This document shows positions 25,792 to 34,830 of a DNA stretch of 64,000 nt, one piece after another. The notes below the pieces were generated by a model. That model made no database searches. It was not told the origin of the DNA and saw nothing but the letters and a program-made list of their open reading frames with translations. The DNA is from Pseudolysinimonas_A sp947085045 (GTDB taxonomy: Bacteria; Actinomycetota; Actinomycetes; Actinomycetales; Microbacteriaceae), in NCBI GenBank assembly GCA_947085045.1, contig CAMTUU010000002.1, forward strand, positions 1 to 64,000, written 5' to 3'. Position numbers and translations under genes: made by a program. The first letter of the stretch is position 1, and the number at the start of each line of letters is the position of its first letter.

Positions 25792-28286
25792 CCGTCCCGT
25801 CTCCCCACGGCGAGGACGCGGATCACGGCGACCCCCTCCTCGGCGGAGGCGGCGAGATCCACTTCGGCGGTGATGCCCCAGTCGTGGTGCCCCGCGGGAT
25901 CGTCGAGGATCTGCCGCACGACCCAGCGGTCGGGCTGCTCCTCGATCAGCAGGCGCGCGGCGCTGCGGGCATCCGGTCCCGTGCCGATCGTGTCGTGCTC
26001 CGCGAAGTAGGCGTCGAGCGCGTCGGGCCAGTCGACACCCGGGTCGAGGGCGACGAGTTGGTCGTCGCGCTGCAGTGCCGCGGCCTGCACCCGGCGCCAG
26101 AGGGCGTTCCGCACGAGAACCAGGAACGCGCGGCGGTTCGTGACCACCGAGGTCGGCGCCGGCGGCCGCACCGGCACTTCTCCCGGAAGGACGGCCGGGT
26201 TCTGCAGCGCCGTCCACTCGTCGAGCAGGCTCGAGTCGACCTGACGCACGAGTTCGCCGAGCCACTCGATGAGGTCGTGCAGCTGCTCGGTCTTCGCCTC
26301 GTCGGGGATGGTCTGCCGCGCCGCCCGGTAGGCGTCGGAGAGGTAGCGCAGCACGAGACCCTCGCTGCGGCCCAGAGCGTAGAACTGCACGTAGTCCGCG
26401 AACGACATCGCCCGTTCGTAGAGGTCGCGCACGACCGACTTCGGCGACAGCTCGAAGTCGCGCACCCACGGCTGCGACGACGCGAAGGTCTCGAACGTCT
26501 GCCCGAGCAGCTCCTCGAGCGGCTTCGGCCAGGTGACCGCCTCGAGCAACTCCATGCGCTCGTCGTAGTCGATCCCGTCGGCCTTCATCGCCGCGACCGC
26601 TTCGCCGCGCGCCCTGAACTGCTGCTGCGACAGGATCGGCCGCGGGTCGTCGAGGGTCGCCTCGAGGATGCTGATCATGTCGAGCGCGTAGGTCGGCTGG
26701 TCGGGGTCGAGGAGCTCGAACGCGGCGAGCGCGAACGGCGACAGCGGCTGGTTGAGCGCGAAATTCGGCTGCAGATCGATCGTGAGCCGGATGGAGGCCG
26801 TCCCGTCGAAACCCCCGCCGATCTGCTCCACCACTCCCCCGAGCCGCACGGTGCGGTAGATCCCGAGGGCGCGGCGGGCGAGCTCGCGCTGCCGCGCGAG
26901 CGGCTCGTGGTTGTCGAACACCAGCGCCCGCACATCCTCGAACGGGTCGCCACCCTCCCGGCCGATGACGTTGATCAGCATCGCCGCCGTGATCTGCATG
27001 GATGACGTCAGCGTCTCGGGTTCGGCGGCGATGAGCCGGTCGAACGACGCCTCACCCCAGGAAACGAAACCTTCGGGGGCGCGCTTCTTAGGTCCGCCCT
27101 TCTTGCCGCGTGCTTCCGCCTTCTTCGCGGCGAGCGCGTTCTCGATCTCGTGCTCGGGCGCCTCGGCGACGACATCCCCCGCGATGTCGTGCCCGGCCCG
27201 GCCCGCACGGCCGGCGATCTGGTGGAACTCGCGGGCCGAGAGCTGCCGCATCTTCACGCCGTCGAACTTGGTCAATGCGGTGAGCAGCACCGTACGGATC
27301 GGCACGTTGATGCCGACGCCGAGGGTGTCGGTGCCGCAGATGACGCGCAGCATCCCGAGTTGGGCAAGCTGTTCGACGAGCCGGCGGTACTTCGGCAGCA
27401 TGCCGGCGTGGTGCACGCCGATGCCGGCGCGGACGAGCTTGTTGAGCGTCGCCCCGAACCCGGGTGAGAACCGGAAGCCGGCGATCTCCTCGGCGATGCG
27501 ATCGCGTTGCTCGCGGGACGCCACCCGGGCCGAGAGCAGCGCCTGGGCCCGCTCGACCGCGGCGGCCTGCGCGAAATGCACGATGTAGACCGGGGCGAGA
27601 CGCTCCTCGAGCAGCGACTCGACGGTCTCGTGCACGGGGGTGCCGAGGTACCGGTAGTGCAACGGCACGGGCCGCTCGACGCCGGTGACGTGGGCGACCT
27701 CGCGGCCGCTGCGGCGCTCGAGATCGGCGGAGAGCCCGGTGAGGTCGCCGAGAGTCGCCGACATGAGCACGAACTGCGCGCGATTCAGCAGCAGCAGCGG
27801 CACCTGCCACGCCCAGCCGCGCTGCGGGTCGGCGTAGAAGTGGAACTCGTCGGCGATGACGACATCCACCTCCGCCTCGGCGCCCTGCCGCAGCGCGAGG
27901 TTCGCGAGGATCTCGGCGGTGCAGCAGATGATCGGCGCCTCCGGGTTGACGCTCGAGTCGCCGGTGACCATGCCGACGTTCTCCGCGCCGAACACCTCGA
28001 CCAGGGCGAAGAACTTCTCGCTCACGAGCGCTTTGAGCGGTGCGGTGTAGAACGAGCGCCGACCCTGAGCGAGGGCGGCGCCGTGCGCGGCGATCGCGAC
28101 GAGCGACTTGCCGGTTCCGGTCGGGGTCGAGAGCACGAGGTGCTTCTCGAGCACGAGCTCCAGCACCGCGTCCTCCTGCGCCGGGTACAGCCGCAGTCCG
28201 CGACTCCGGGTCCACGCGTCGAAGGCCTCCACGAAGGCATCCGGATCCCACGGTTCCGGCAGGGCGGTGACGAGTGGGGTGGACAC
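25788..28286 (-). CDS. DEAD/DEAH-box RNA helicase with DUF3516
   Basis: 832 aa, a Ski2/Mtr4-like superfamily 2 helicase. Walker A is TPTGTGKS (about residue 54), the Walker B box is DEFHFY, motif III is MSATLGD, and motifs V-VI are GTDTLGVGINVP and HQIAGRAGRAG. After about residue 400 (with a basic KKGGPKKR insert) the DUF3516 domain follows to the end. Such proteins are actinobacterial; RNA processing or ribosome maturation is presumed from the Ski2-like core. The downstream truncated GNAT gene overlaps by 4 nt. Confidence 0.92.
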   Translation of the reverse strand: MSTPLVTALPEPWDPDAFVEAFDAWTRSRGLRLYPAQEDAVLELVLEKHLVLSTPTGTGKSLVAIAAHGAALAQGRRSFYTAPLKALVSEKFFALVEVFGAENVGMVTGDSSVNPEAPIICCTAEILANLALRQGAEAEVDVVIADEFHFYADPQRGWAWQVPLLLLNRAQFVLMSATLGDLTGLSADLERRSGREVAHVTGVERPVPLHYRYLGTPVHETVESLLEERLAPVYIVHFAQAAAVERAQALLSARVASREQRDRIAEEIAGFRFSPGFGATLNKLVRAGIGVHHAGMLPKYRRLVEQLAQLGMLRVICGTDTLGVGINVPIRTVLLTALTKFDGVKMRQLSAREFHQIAGRAGRAGHDIAGDVVAEAPEHEIENALAAKKAEARGKKGGPKKRAPEGFVSWGEASFDRLIAAEPETLTSSMQITAAMLINVIGREGGDPFEDVRALVFDNHEPLARQRELARRALGIYRTVRLGGVVEQIGGGFDGTASIRLTIDLQPNFALNQPLSPFALAAFELLDPDQPTYALDMISILEATLDDPRPILSQQQFRARGEAVAAMKADGIDYDERMELLEAVTWPKPLEELLGQTFETFASSQPWVRDFELSPKSVVRDLYERAMSFADYVQFYALGRSEGLVLRYLSDAYRAARQTIPDEAKTEQLHDLIEWLGELVRQVDSSLLDEWTALQNPAVLPGEVPVRPPAPTSVVTNRRAFLVLVRNALWRRVQAAALQRDDQLVALDPGVDWPDALDAYFAEHDTIGTGPDARSAARLLIEEQPDRWVVRQILDDPAGHHDWGITAEVDLAASAEEGVAVIRVLAVGRRDG

Positions 28287-28433
28287 AGGATGAGTCTGCC
28301 CTGTCCCCGTTCACCCTTGCGGGTACCCCCATCAATGGGTAGACCGCGCGGGTACCCGGAATCGACCCCGGCGCTTAGAATCAGCTGAGAATTCTGCAAA
28401 TCGCGGGGTCGTGGGCGTGAGGAGTGTGCAGTC

Positions 28434-29705
28434 GTGCCAGACGACGACGTTCGCGTGCCCGCGGGCTGGTACCCCGATCCGCTCGGCCTCCCGCAGCTGC
28501 GCTGGTGGGACAACCACGCATGGACCGAGCACACCTCGGACGCCCGCGAACCCATGGTCGCGCAGCCGATGCGCGCTGCGCAGCCGGCCCAGGCCGCGGC
28601 ATCTTCCCCGCTTCTCGCGTTCGCCGATGACCTCCCGTTCGCCGACGACCTCGCGGATCCCGACGACCTGGCCGTTCCGCCCGCGCTCGTCGAACCCGAA
28701 CCCGCCACCGGGGTCACCGACCTCCCCTCACGCCGCTCGCTACGCGAGGCCGAGCGCCTCTCCTCCGACGAGGACGGGCTGCGCGACGGCATCGCCGACT
28801 CGGCGCGCGCGGCCGAGGTGCAACCCGAGCTCGAGTCGCCCGCCGCGCTCTACGCCCGCGCCGCCCGCATCGACGACGCCCCGCGCTCGATGCGCTACGA
28901 CCTCGCCGAGGTGCACGAAGACCTGCTCGGCGACGCTGCGATCCCCCGCTCGGCGTTCGCGCACGCGAGTTCCTCGACCCGCAGCCTCATCCCCGACTAC
29001 CCGGCGGACCCGGGCGTGGCCACCGGCCGCGACCAGGGCGACGAGCAGATGCCCGAACGCGTCGCGCGCACCCGCCAGACCGCGCTCGCCCACGCCCCGC
29101 ACACGAGCACCGTGCCGGCCTGGGTGCTCACCCTGCTGCCGATCTACATGCTGCTCGTCGGCATGATGATCCTGCTCGGCGGCACCGACGCCGCGTTCGC
29201 CCCGGTCACCGTCGCCCTCGTCGTGGGCGTGCCGTGGCTGGCTGGCATCGCGATCTCGATCGTCGACCGCCGGATGCTGAAGCGCGGCGGCATGGAGCGC
29301 CCGGCCCACTGGGTGTGGGCGATCCTCGGGGCACCCGTGTACCTCGTCGCGCGGCTCGTCGCGACGGTGCGCGAGGCCGGCACCGGCTTCGGCCCCGTGC
29401 TCACCTACCTCGTGCTGGCGCTCGTGATGGCCGGCGCCGTGCTCGCGGTGCCGGGGCTGGCGATGGAACTGTCGCCCGCGGCGTTCTCGGCCGAGGCCGA
29501 ACGCTCGATCGCCGACGACGGCCGCTCGCTCGGCGCCGATCTGGTCATCGACTGCCCGGAGACGCCGCCGCTGCTCGTGCAGCAGTCGTTCTCGTGCACC
29601 GCGACGAATGACGACGGCCGGTCGTTCCAGGTGCTGGTCAGCCTCCAGCGCTCCAACGGCTGGATCGACTGGCGTGTCGACGACTGGGGCATCTTCACTC
29701 TCTGA
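28434..29705 (+). CDS. DUF2510 domain membrane protein
   Basis: 423 aa. A DUF2510 motif at the N terminus (VPAGWYPDPLGLPQLRWWDNHAWTEHT) is followed by about 190 acidic, disordered residues, then four or so membrane helices (about 225-350) and an extracellular-like C-terminal domain with two cysteines (VIDCPETPP, FSCTATNDDGRSFQVLVSL), which may be disulfide-linked and resembles DUF4333. It starts with GTG, with GAGGAG about 11 nt upstream; TAGAAT (28376-28381) is a likely -10. The next gene has the same architecture, suggesting tandem duplication. Confidence 0.75.
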   Translation: MPDDDVRVPAGWYPDPLGLPQLRWWDNHAWTEHTSDAREPMVAQPMRAAQPAQAAASSPLLAFADDLPFADDLADPDDLAVPPALVEPEPATGVTDLPSRRSLREAERLSSDEDGLRDGIADSARAAEVQPELESPAALYARAARIDDAPRSMRYDLAEVHEDLLGDAAIPRSAFAHASSSTRSLIPDYPADPGVATGRDQGDEQMPERVARTRQTALAHAPHTSTVPAWVLTLLPIYMLLVGMMILLGGTDAAFAPVTVALVVGVPWLAGIAISIVDRRMLKRGGMERPAHWVWAILGAPVYLVARLVATVREAGTGFGPVLTYLVLALVMAGAVLAVPGLAMELSPAAFSAEAERSIADDGRSLGADLVIDCPETPPLLVQQSFSCTATNDDGRSFQVLVSLQRSNGWIDWRVDDWGIFTL

Positions 29706-29841
29706 CGCGCGTCGCCGGGACACACCCGAACGGGGTCAGGAGACACACCGGGTACCTCCGTAGACTGTCGATACCCCGAGCACCACAGCATCCCGTTTCC
29801 GCATCCCGTCCCCCAGGCGCCCTGTCCCGAAGGAGTACGGC

Positions 29842-30978
29842 TTGACCGACCAGGCGACCCGCGTCGTCCCCGCGGGCTGGTACGAGGACCCGGCGTCGAG
29901 CGCGCACGTGCGCTGGTGGAATGGGCTCGCCTGGACCGAGCACACGACACTCAAGCCCACCCCGACCCCGCGGCCGCAGCCGATGACCCCGTCGTACGGC
30001 GACTACGGCGACGGCTTCGGCGACAAGCGCTACGGCGACGGGTTCACCCGGGCCGGCCAGGACCGCTCCGACCAGGACCACGCCGACCAGGACCGGGGCG
30101 ACCAGGCGCTGGCCGCCCACGGACGCCGCTCCGCCGACGCCACCCCCGACCAGGTCACCACCTCCACTGGTTCGACCCAGACCCCCGAGACGCTCGCCCG
30201 CATCGCCGAAGCCCGCGAGCTCGAGCGCCAGTACGGCATCAGCACCGCCGAGCACGACATCATCATGCGCAACGCGATCTCGGGCGAGGTCGCCGACGGC
30301 TTCCTCACCCGCGACGGCGCGACGTCGGCCGCCGACTCCGGCTACCGCCCCTGGGACGCCGACCCCGACCTCGACCCCGAGGAGCCCAGCACGTCGACCG
30401 CGTCAGCCTGGCTGATCGCGCTTTGGCCCCTGCTGACCCTCGCCGCTGCGGCCGCCGCCGCGTACGTCGCGTTCTACGTGGCTCCGAAGCCCGCGGTCGC
30501 CGGCATCCCGTTCGTCGCAGCGCTCGTGCTCGTGCCCTCGCTGCTCACGGTCCTCTGGGCGGTGATGGATGCCCGCAGGCTCCGGGTGCTCGGGCATCGC
30601 CCGGCCACTCCCGCCCTCGCACTCCTCGGACCGCTCGTCTACCTCATCGCCCGCCGCACGCGCGTGGCGGGGTCCGGGCCGATCGTCGCGCTCCTGTTGC
30701 TCACCGTGCTCGCCGCGGCCGCACCGACCGCCGCCTATCTCAGCGGCTCAGCGGTGACGGTGACGAAGGCGCTGGAGATCCAGCAGGCGGTGCAGTCCGA
30801 GTACGTCGACGGCGGGCAGCTCGCGTCGGTGTCGTGCCCGATCTTCGTCGACGACCTCGCGCAGGGCTCGTTCTACACCTGCGACGGCGTGACGTCCGAG
30901 GGCCTCGCGAAGCTGGTGTACGTGAGCTTCGACACCTCCGACGGCCGGTACTCCACCGCGCTCTCGGTTCGGAACTAA
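29842..30978 (+). CDS. DUF2510 domain membrane protein (paralogue)
   Basis: 378 aa, TTG start supported by AAGGAG ending 6 nt upstream. Order: DUF2510 (VVPAGWYEDPASSAHVRWWNGLAWTEHT), a charged linker of about 150 residues with DQDHADQDRGDQ repeats, three to four membrane helices, and a C-terminal domain with cysteines (ASVSCPIFVDDLAQGSFYTCDGV). It parallels the previous gene domain by domain though overall sequence differs. TAGACT (29761-29766) is a probable -10, leaving a leader of about 70 nt. Role unknown; a cell-envelope sensor is a guess from topology. Confidence 0.75.
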   Translation: MTDQATRVVPAGWYEDPASSAHVRWWNGLAWTEHTTLKPTPTPRPQPMTPSYGDYGDGFGDKRYGDGFTRAGQDRSDQDHADQDRGDQALAAHGRRSADATPDQVTTSTGSTQTPETLARIAEARELERQYGISTAEHDIIMRNAISGEVADGFLTRDGATSAADSGYRPWDADPDLDPEEPSTSTASAWLIALWPLLTLAAAAAAAYVAFYVAPKPAVAGIPFVAALVLVPSLLTVLWAVMDARRLRVLGHRPATPALALLGPLVYLIARRTRVAGSGPIVALLLLTVLAAAAPTAAYLSGSAVTVTKALEIQQAVQSEYVDGGQLASVSCPIFVDDLAQGSFYTCDGVTSEGLAKLVYVSFDTSDGRYSTALSVRN

Positions 30979-31030
30979 CCCCCGCGTCAAGACCCGGGTC
31001 GCGCCGAGCATCCCGGCCTAGCCTCGAGGC

Positions 31031-31201
31031 ATGACCGAGCGCCTCGTCACCCCCGGATCCGAGATCTCCCCCGACACCCACGTCGGCACCGAGTTCGAGC
31101 AGCTGCCGACCGGGGCCACGGCCGAGCCGCCGGAGTCCGATCCCGACGCGCTGGTCGACGGCAATCGGGTGAGCACGGGCGAGGAGCTCGAGAGCGAATA
31201 G
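31031..31201 (+). CDS. Small acidic protein (56 aa)
   Basis: Begins MTERLVTPGSEISPDTHVGT and ends GEELESE, highly acidic and probably disordered. TAGCCT (31019-31024) lies exactly 6 nt before the ATG, the leaderless spacing seen at neighbouring genes, and codons follow genome bias. Similar short acidic proteins occur in Microbacteriaceae. No function known. Confidence 0.6.
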   Translation: MTERLVTPGSEISPDTHVGTEFEQLPTGATAEPPESDPDALVDGNRVSTGEELESE

Positions 31202-31240
31202 TTCAGGTTCACGTCACCCGTGCCTCCTAGGCTGGCGGGG

Positions 31241-31918
31241 ATGCGCATCCTTCTCGTCCGCCACGGCCAGACGCCCGCCAACGTGCGCGGCGAGCTCGAC
31301 ACCGCCGCGCCCGGCCCCGGGCTGACCGACCTCGGCACGCGCCAGGCGGAAGCCGTCGTCGACGCCCTCGGGCACGAGTCGATCGCCGCGATCTACGTCT
31401 CGAAACTGCGGCGCACGCACGAGACCGCCGCACCGCTCGCGGCCGCCCTCGGCCTGACCCCGATCGAGCTGCCCGGCACGCACGAGATCGAAGCGGGGGA
31501 TGTCGAGGGGCGCAGCGACCACGCGTCGGTGCGGGTCTACATGGGTACGGTCTTCGCCTGGGGTTCGGGCGACCCCACGGTGACGATGCCGGGCGGATCC
31601 GACGGCCACGCCTTCTTCGCGCGCTTCGACGACGCGATCGCCGGCATCGCCGCCGCGCATCCGGCCGACGCCACGGTCGCCGTGGTCAGCCACGGCGCCG
31701 CCATCCGCGTGTGGACCGGCTCGCGGGTGCGCAACCTCGGCGAGGGTTTCACCGCCGAGAACCACCTCGAGAACACCGGCGTCGTCGTGCTCGACGGCTC
31801 TCCCGACGCGGGGTGGACCGCGTTGTCGTGGGCGGGGCAACCGCTCGGCGGCGCCGGCCTCGACGATCCGACCGCCGCCGACCCGACGGGCGACCCGCTC
31901 GACGAGTCGCTGGACTGA
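31241..31918 (+). CDS. Histidine phosphatase family protein
   Basis: 225 aa. The catalytic RHG motif is at the start (MRILLVRHGQTPANVRGEL), and a second histidine comes in AVVSHGAAIRVW. The fold is that of phosphoglycerate mutase-like phosphatases; the substrate is unknown. The start is ATG 31241 because TAGGCT (31228-31233) lies 7 nt upstream; an earlier GTG at 31220 overlaps the promoter. The last 25 residues are acidic. Confidence 0.9.
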   Translation: MRILLVRHGQTPANVRGELDTAAPGPGLTDLGTRQAEAVVDALGHESIAAIYVSKLRRTHETAAPLAAALGLTPIELPGTHEIEAGDVEGRSDHASVRVYMGTVFAWGSGDPTVTMPGGSDGHAFFARFDDAIAGIAAAHPADATVAVVSHGAAIRVWTGSRVRNLGEGFTAENHLENTGVVVLDGSPDAGWTALSWAGQPLGGAGLDDPTAADPTGDPLDESLD

Positions 31919-31973
31919 TCCGGCAGCGGCGAGGGAACCCTTCGCCGTCGGGGGTCGCCCCTATCGTCGGGGT

Positions 31974-33569
31974 GTGACCCGGCGGATCCTCTACGCGCGC
32001 GTGGAGCAGGTGCGCGAGGGCATCGACAGGCTCGGCATCGACGCGCTCTGGCAGTCGCTCGTCGCCGTGCACGCGCTCCGGGTGGGCGGCGACGCGACCG
32101 ACGCGATCCTGGCCGACCTGCCGCTGCGCGATGACGCGTGGCACCTCGACCTGCTCGAGGGGCTCCAGATGGACGAACGCTCGGTGCTCTACGAGTACTC
32201 GCTCGCCTACGTCGACCGTGCCGACCGCAAGGCATCCGGTCAGTTCTTCACCCCCGATGACGTCGCCCGCTTCCTCGCCGCCCGAGCCGCGACCTTCCCG
32301 GCGGGCATCTGGATCGACCCGTGCTGCGGCGTCGGCAACCTCTCCTACTGGCTCGCCGACGCGCAACCCGACCCGGCGCGGTTCGTGGCCGACCGTCTCG
32401 TGCTCGTCGACCGCGACCCGCGTGCCCTGCTCATCGCCCGCGCGCTGCTCGCGACGGAGTTCGGTCTGGATGCCGCCGACTACGCCGCCCTCGCGACTCG
32501 GTCGCGGGTCGCGGATGCGCTCACCGACGACCTCCCCGCGTTCGACTTCGCGCTGCTCAATCCGCCCTACGTCGTCGTCCCGCGCGACGAGCGGTTCGAG
32601 TCGGCCGGTTCGCGCGACCTCTACGCGTACTTCATCGAGCGGATGCTCGCCCTCGGCCGCGGCGTCGTCGCGATCTCGCCGCAGAGTTTCACCTCGGCCG
32701 CCAAGTTCGCCGGATTCCGCCGGCTGCTCGTGCGCCGGCTCGAGGTGATGGATGTCTACTGCTTCGACAACGTGCCCGACAACGTGTTCCGCGGCGTGAA
32801 GTTCGGATCGCAGAACACCAACCGGGTCAACTCGACCCGCGCCGCCGTGCTCGTCGGGCGGGCGGGCGCCGCCGACGCCCCGCGGCGTCATCGCATCACC
32901 CCGTTGCTGCGCTGGCGCGCGCACGAGCGCGACGATCTGTTCGCCGCCGCCGACGACTTCCTCGCCGAGCTGCAGCCCGACGAGTTGCGGGCGTTCCCGA
33001 AGGTCGGCGCCGCCCTCGTGCCGCTGCACCGCGAGATGGTCGCCTCGCCGACGACGATCGGCGACCTCCTCACCGGTGAGACGGACTTCCACCTCGACGT
33101 GCCCGTCACTCCGCGCTACTTCCTCTCCGCCGTACGACGCGCGCTCGACCGCGGGCACGTGCATCGGCTGTTCTTCGCGACCGCCGACGACCGCGACCGC
33201 GCCTCCGTGGTGCTCAACTCGTCGCTCGCGTACTGGTGGTGGCGGGTCTACGAGGGCGGCATCACCGTCGCGAAGTCGACGCTCGCGTCGGTACCCGTGC
33301 CCCTCGACGCGGCTCCGGCATCCCTCGTGCGAGCTCTCGAGGCCTCGGAACGCGACAACGTCGTGGTGAAGCGCAACGCCGGCCGACCGAACGAGAACGT
33401 GAAGCACCCCTGGCGGCTGCTGCGCGACCTCAACCGCGCCGTCGCCCCCGCTCACGTCGATGCCCTCCTCGCCACCCACGCCAACTCACACCTGTCCGAC
33501 CCTCGGTGGTCGAGTAGCCCGCGGAGCGGGCGTGTCGAGACCCCGCCCGCGCGAGCGTCGGGCACGTGA
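31974..33569 (+). CDS. Predicted N6-adenine DNA methyltransferase
   Basis: 531 aa. AdoMet motif I is WIDPCCGVGNLSYWL (about residue 105) and motif IV is LLNPPYVV (about 198), the catalytic tetrad of gamma-type N6-adenine methyltransferases. It is preceded by ASGQFFTPDDVARFLAARA, typical of Eco57I-like enzymes. The remaining 300 residues probably form the DNA-recognition part (TPRYFLSAVRRALDRG, SLAYWWWRVYEGG). GTG start with TATCGT 6 nt upstream (leaderless). The last about 20 residues come from an interspersed repeat. Stop and next start overlap (GTGA), so it is coupled to a nuclease-like partner. Confidence 0.82.
   Translation: MTRRILYARVEQVREGIDRLGIDALWQSLVAVHALRVGGDATDAILADLPLRDDAWHLDLLEGLQMDERSVLYEYSLAYVDRADRKASGQFFTPDDVARFLAARAATFPAGIWIDPCCGVGNLSYWLADAQPDPARFVADRLVLVDRDPRALLIARALLATEFGLDAADYAALATRSRVADALTDDLPAFDFALLNPPYVVVPRDERFESAGSRDLYAYFIERMLALGRGVVAISPQSFTSAAKFAGFRRLLVRRLEVMDVYCFDNVPDNVFRGVKFGSQNTNRVNSTRAAVLVGRAGAADAPRRHRITPLLRWRAHERDDLFAAADDFLAELQPDELRAFPKVGAALVPLHREMVASPTTIGDLLTGETDFHLDVPVTPRYFLSAVRRALDRGHVHRLFFATADDRDRASVVLNSSLAYWWWRVYEGGITVAKSTLASVPVPLDAAPASLVRALEASERDNVVVKRNAGRPNENVKHPWRLLRDLNRAVAPAHVDALLATHANSHLSDPRWSSSPRSGRVETPPARASGT
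33503..33542. repeat. Interspersed palindromic repeat inside the methyltransferase 3' end
   Basis: TCGGTGGTCGAGTAG, then CCCGC-GGA-GCGGG, then CGTGTCGAGACC. This is the clearest copy of the family found at 23187, 39893 and 40563 (divergent copy at 18855). It is read through in frame and encodes WSSSPRSGRVET. Confidence 0.75.
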
Positions 33570-34327
33570 CGCTCCCGCTCTGGCCCGCCGGCTCCACGAG
33601 CGGGTCCCCCGAATTCGACGCCCTGCGCGAGCGCCTGCTCACCGACGACAACCTCCGCGAAGAGCTCGAGGCCGCGCTACGCGCCAACGTCTCCCGCATC
33701 GATCCCACCGACCGGGCGAACCGATTCGGCTCGGGCGCCGCCGTCGAGTGGATCATCGCGGCGGCCTCGTACCAGTCGGGCATCCTCTCGGTGCCCGGTG
33801 GTCACAACACCGACGGCTTCGATCTGCAGTCGCTGCGCGACCGGGTGCGCGGGCTGTGGAGCGTGAAGAACACGACGAAGGCGAGCGGGTTCCGCCTGAC
33901 GAACGGGATGAGCGGTTCGGGCCGCGGGTTCACCGAGGCGGTGATCCTGCTCTCCCCGGCGTTGCCGGGCCTGACCTACGCGCATCCGGAGCGGCATCCC
34001 GATCTGGCGGCCGCTGTGCAGCAGAAAGACGACCACACGCTCCTGCCGCTGCGCGACGCTCTGCGGCACGCGACCGAGCATCCCGAGTGCGTGGCGCCGA
34101 TCAGGATGCCGGTGAACCCCAAGACCGGCCGCGACGATCCGTGGATGGACTACGTCAAGTCGCTGTTGGAACCGCAACGCTTCCCTCGGCTCTCGAAGCT
34201 GTTCGTCGACGCCGCGCCCGCCGCACGGTCGCTCGCGGGTGAGATCGTCGAGCTCGCGAAGCTGCGGGATGCCGGCATCCTGAGCGAAGCGCAGTTCGAG
34301 GCCGCGATCGCGAAGGTGACCGGGTAG
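33566..34327 (+). CDS. Putative restriction endonuclease-like protein with SHOCT tail
   Basis: 253 aa, not matched to a known enzyme. Residues about 85-120 read NTDGFDLQSLRDRVRGLWSVKNTT, a possible PD-(D/E)xK variant in which Asp is followed by S-x-K. A Gly-rich stretch and TEAVILLSPALPGLTY follow. The last 30 residues (EIVELAKLRDAGILSEAQFEAAIAKV) fit SHOCT, a short C-terminal oligomerisation motif. It overlaps the methyltransferase stop (GTGA), which is how type II restriction genes are often placed. Nuclease function is inference. A terminator-like hairpin follows. Confidence 0.55.
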   Translation: MTLPLWPAGSTSGSPEFDALRERLLTDDNLREELEAALRANVSRIDPTDRANRFGSGAAVEWIIAAASYQSGILSVPGGHNTDGFDLQSLRDRVRGLWSVKNTTKASGFRLTNGMSGSGRGFTEAVILLSPALPGLTYAHPERHPDLAAAVQQKDDHTLLPLRDALRHATEHPECVAPIRMPVNPKTGRDDPWMDYVKSLLEPQRFPRLSKLFVDAAPAARSLAGEIVELAKLRDAGILSEAQFEAAIAKVTG

Positions 34328-34360
34328 CCGGTTCCGGTACGCCGCGCTCCCCCGGGTGAT

Positions 34361-34381
34361 GGCGTGCCTCCGGTGCACGCC
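34361..34381 (+). terminator. Possible terminator after the methyltransferase-nuclease pair
   Basis: GGCGTGC (34361-34367) pairs with GCACGCC (34375-34381) over a 7-nt loop. There is no U-tract. Located 33 nt after the SHOCT protein stop. Confidence 0.4.
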
Positions 34382-34546
34382 GCGCATGCCGGAGCCGGGA
34401 GCGGGTCGACAGTGGACGCGGAACTTTACCCGGGGTGGCCAGCTCGTGTCACCCCCCTCGCGGAGCACGGACTTCTGTCGTGGGATAGATCTCGGACTCC
34501 CCCGCCCCGCGAGGCATCCGACGAGGGGTCGAAAGGAGCGCGGATC

Positions 34547-34795
34547 ATGGGACGCCACAGCATGGACGACCACCCGGAGAGTGACACCACCTCTCCTCAG
34601 TACTCGATCGCCCCTCCCGGCGGTCCGATCGACCCTGGCGTGCCCGGCGCTCCTGACGCTCCCGGCGCTCCCGGTCCGGAGGCTCCGTCGACGGTTCCCC
34701 CGGTCGAGCCGCCGCCGGTCGCGCCGGAGGAGGTCGGCGATGGGACGGTGCCCGTGCCGAGCGGATGGCAGGACGGCGGACCGGACGTCCTCTGA
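34547..34795 (+). CDS. Proline-rich disordered protein
   Basis: 82 aa, begins MGRHSMDDHPESDTTSPQYS. The central half is Pro/Gly/Ala-rich (GAPDAPGAPGPEAPSTVPPV), and the C terminus ends GWQDGGPDVL. AAGGAG ends 8 nt before the ATG. Low complexity and high proline mean it is probably unstructured. Function unknown. The PadR operator begins 2 nt after its stop. Confidence 0.55.
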   Translation: MGRHSMDDHPESDTTSPQYSIAPPGGPIDPGVPGAPDAPGAPGPEAPSTVPPVEPPPVAPEEVGDGTVPVPSGWQDGGPDVL

Positions 34796-34796
34796 C

Positions 34797-34824
34797 CTAC
34801 ATATGTAGATCAAGTGTGTAGGAT
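34797..34824 (+). promoter_or_regulatory. PadR operator and leaderless promoter
   Basis: CTACATATGTAG (34797-34808) is a perfect 12-bp palindrome flanked by GA/TC that extend the symmetry. The -10 TAGGAT (34819-34824) lies 6 nt before the GTG start. The dyad occupies the -35/spacer, so the PadR protein just downstream probably represses its own operon. Confidence 0.7.
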
Positions 34825-34830
34825 AGCCGG

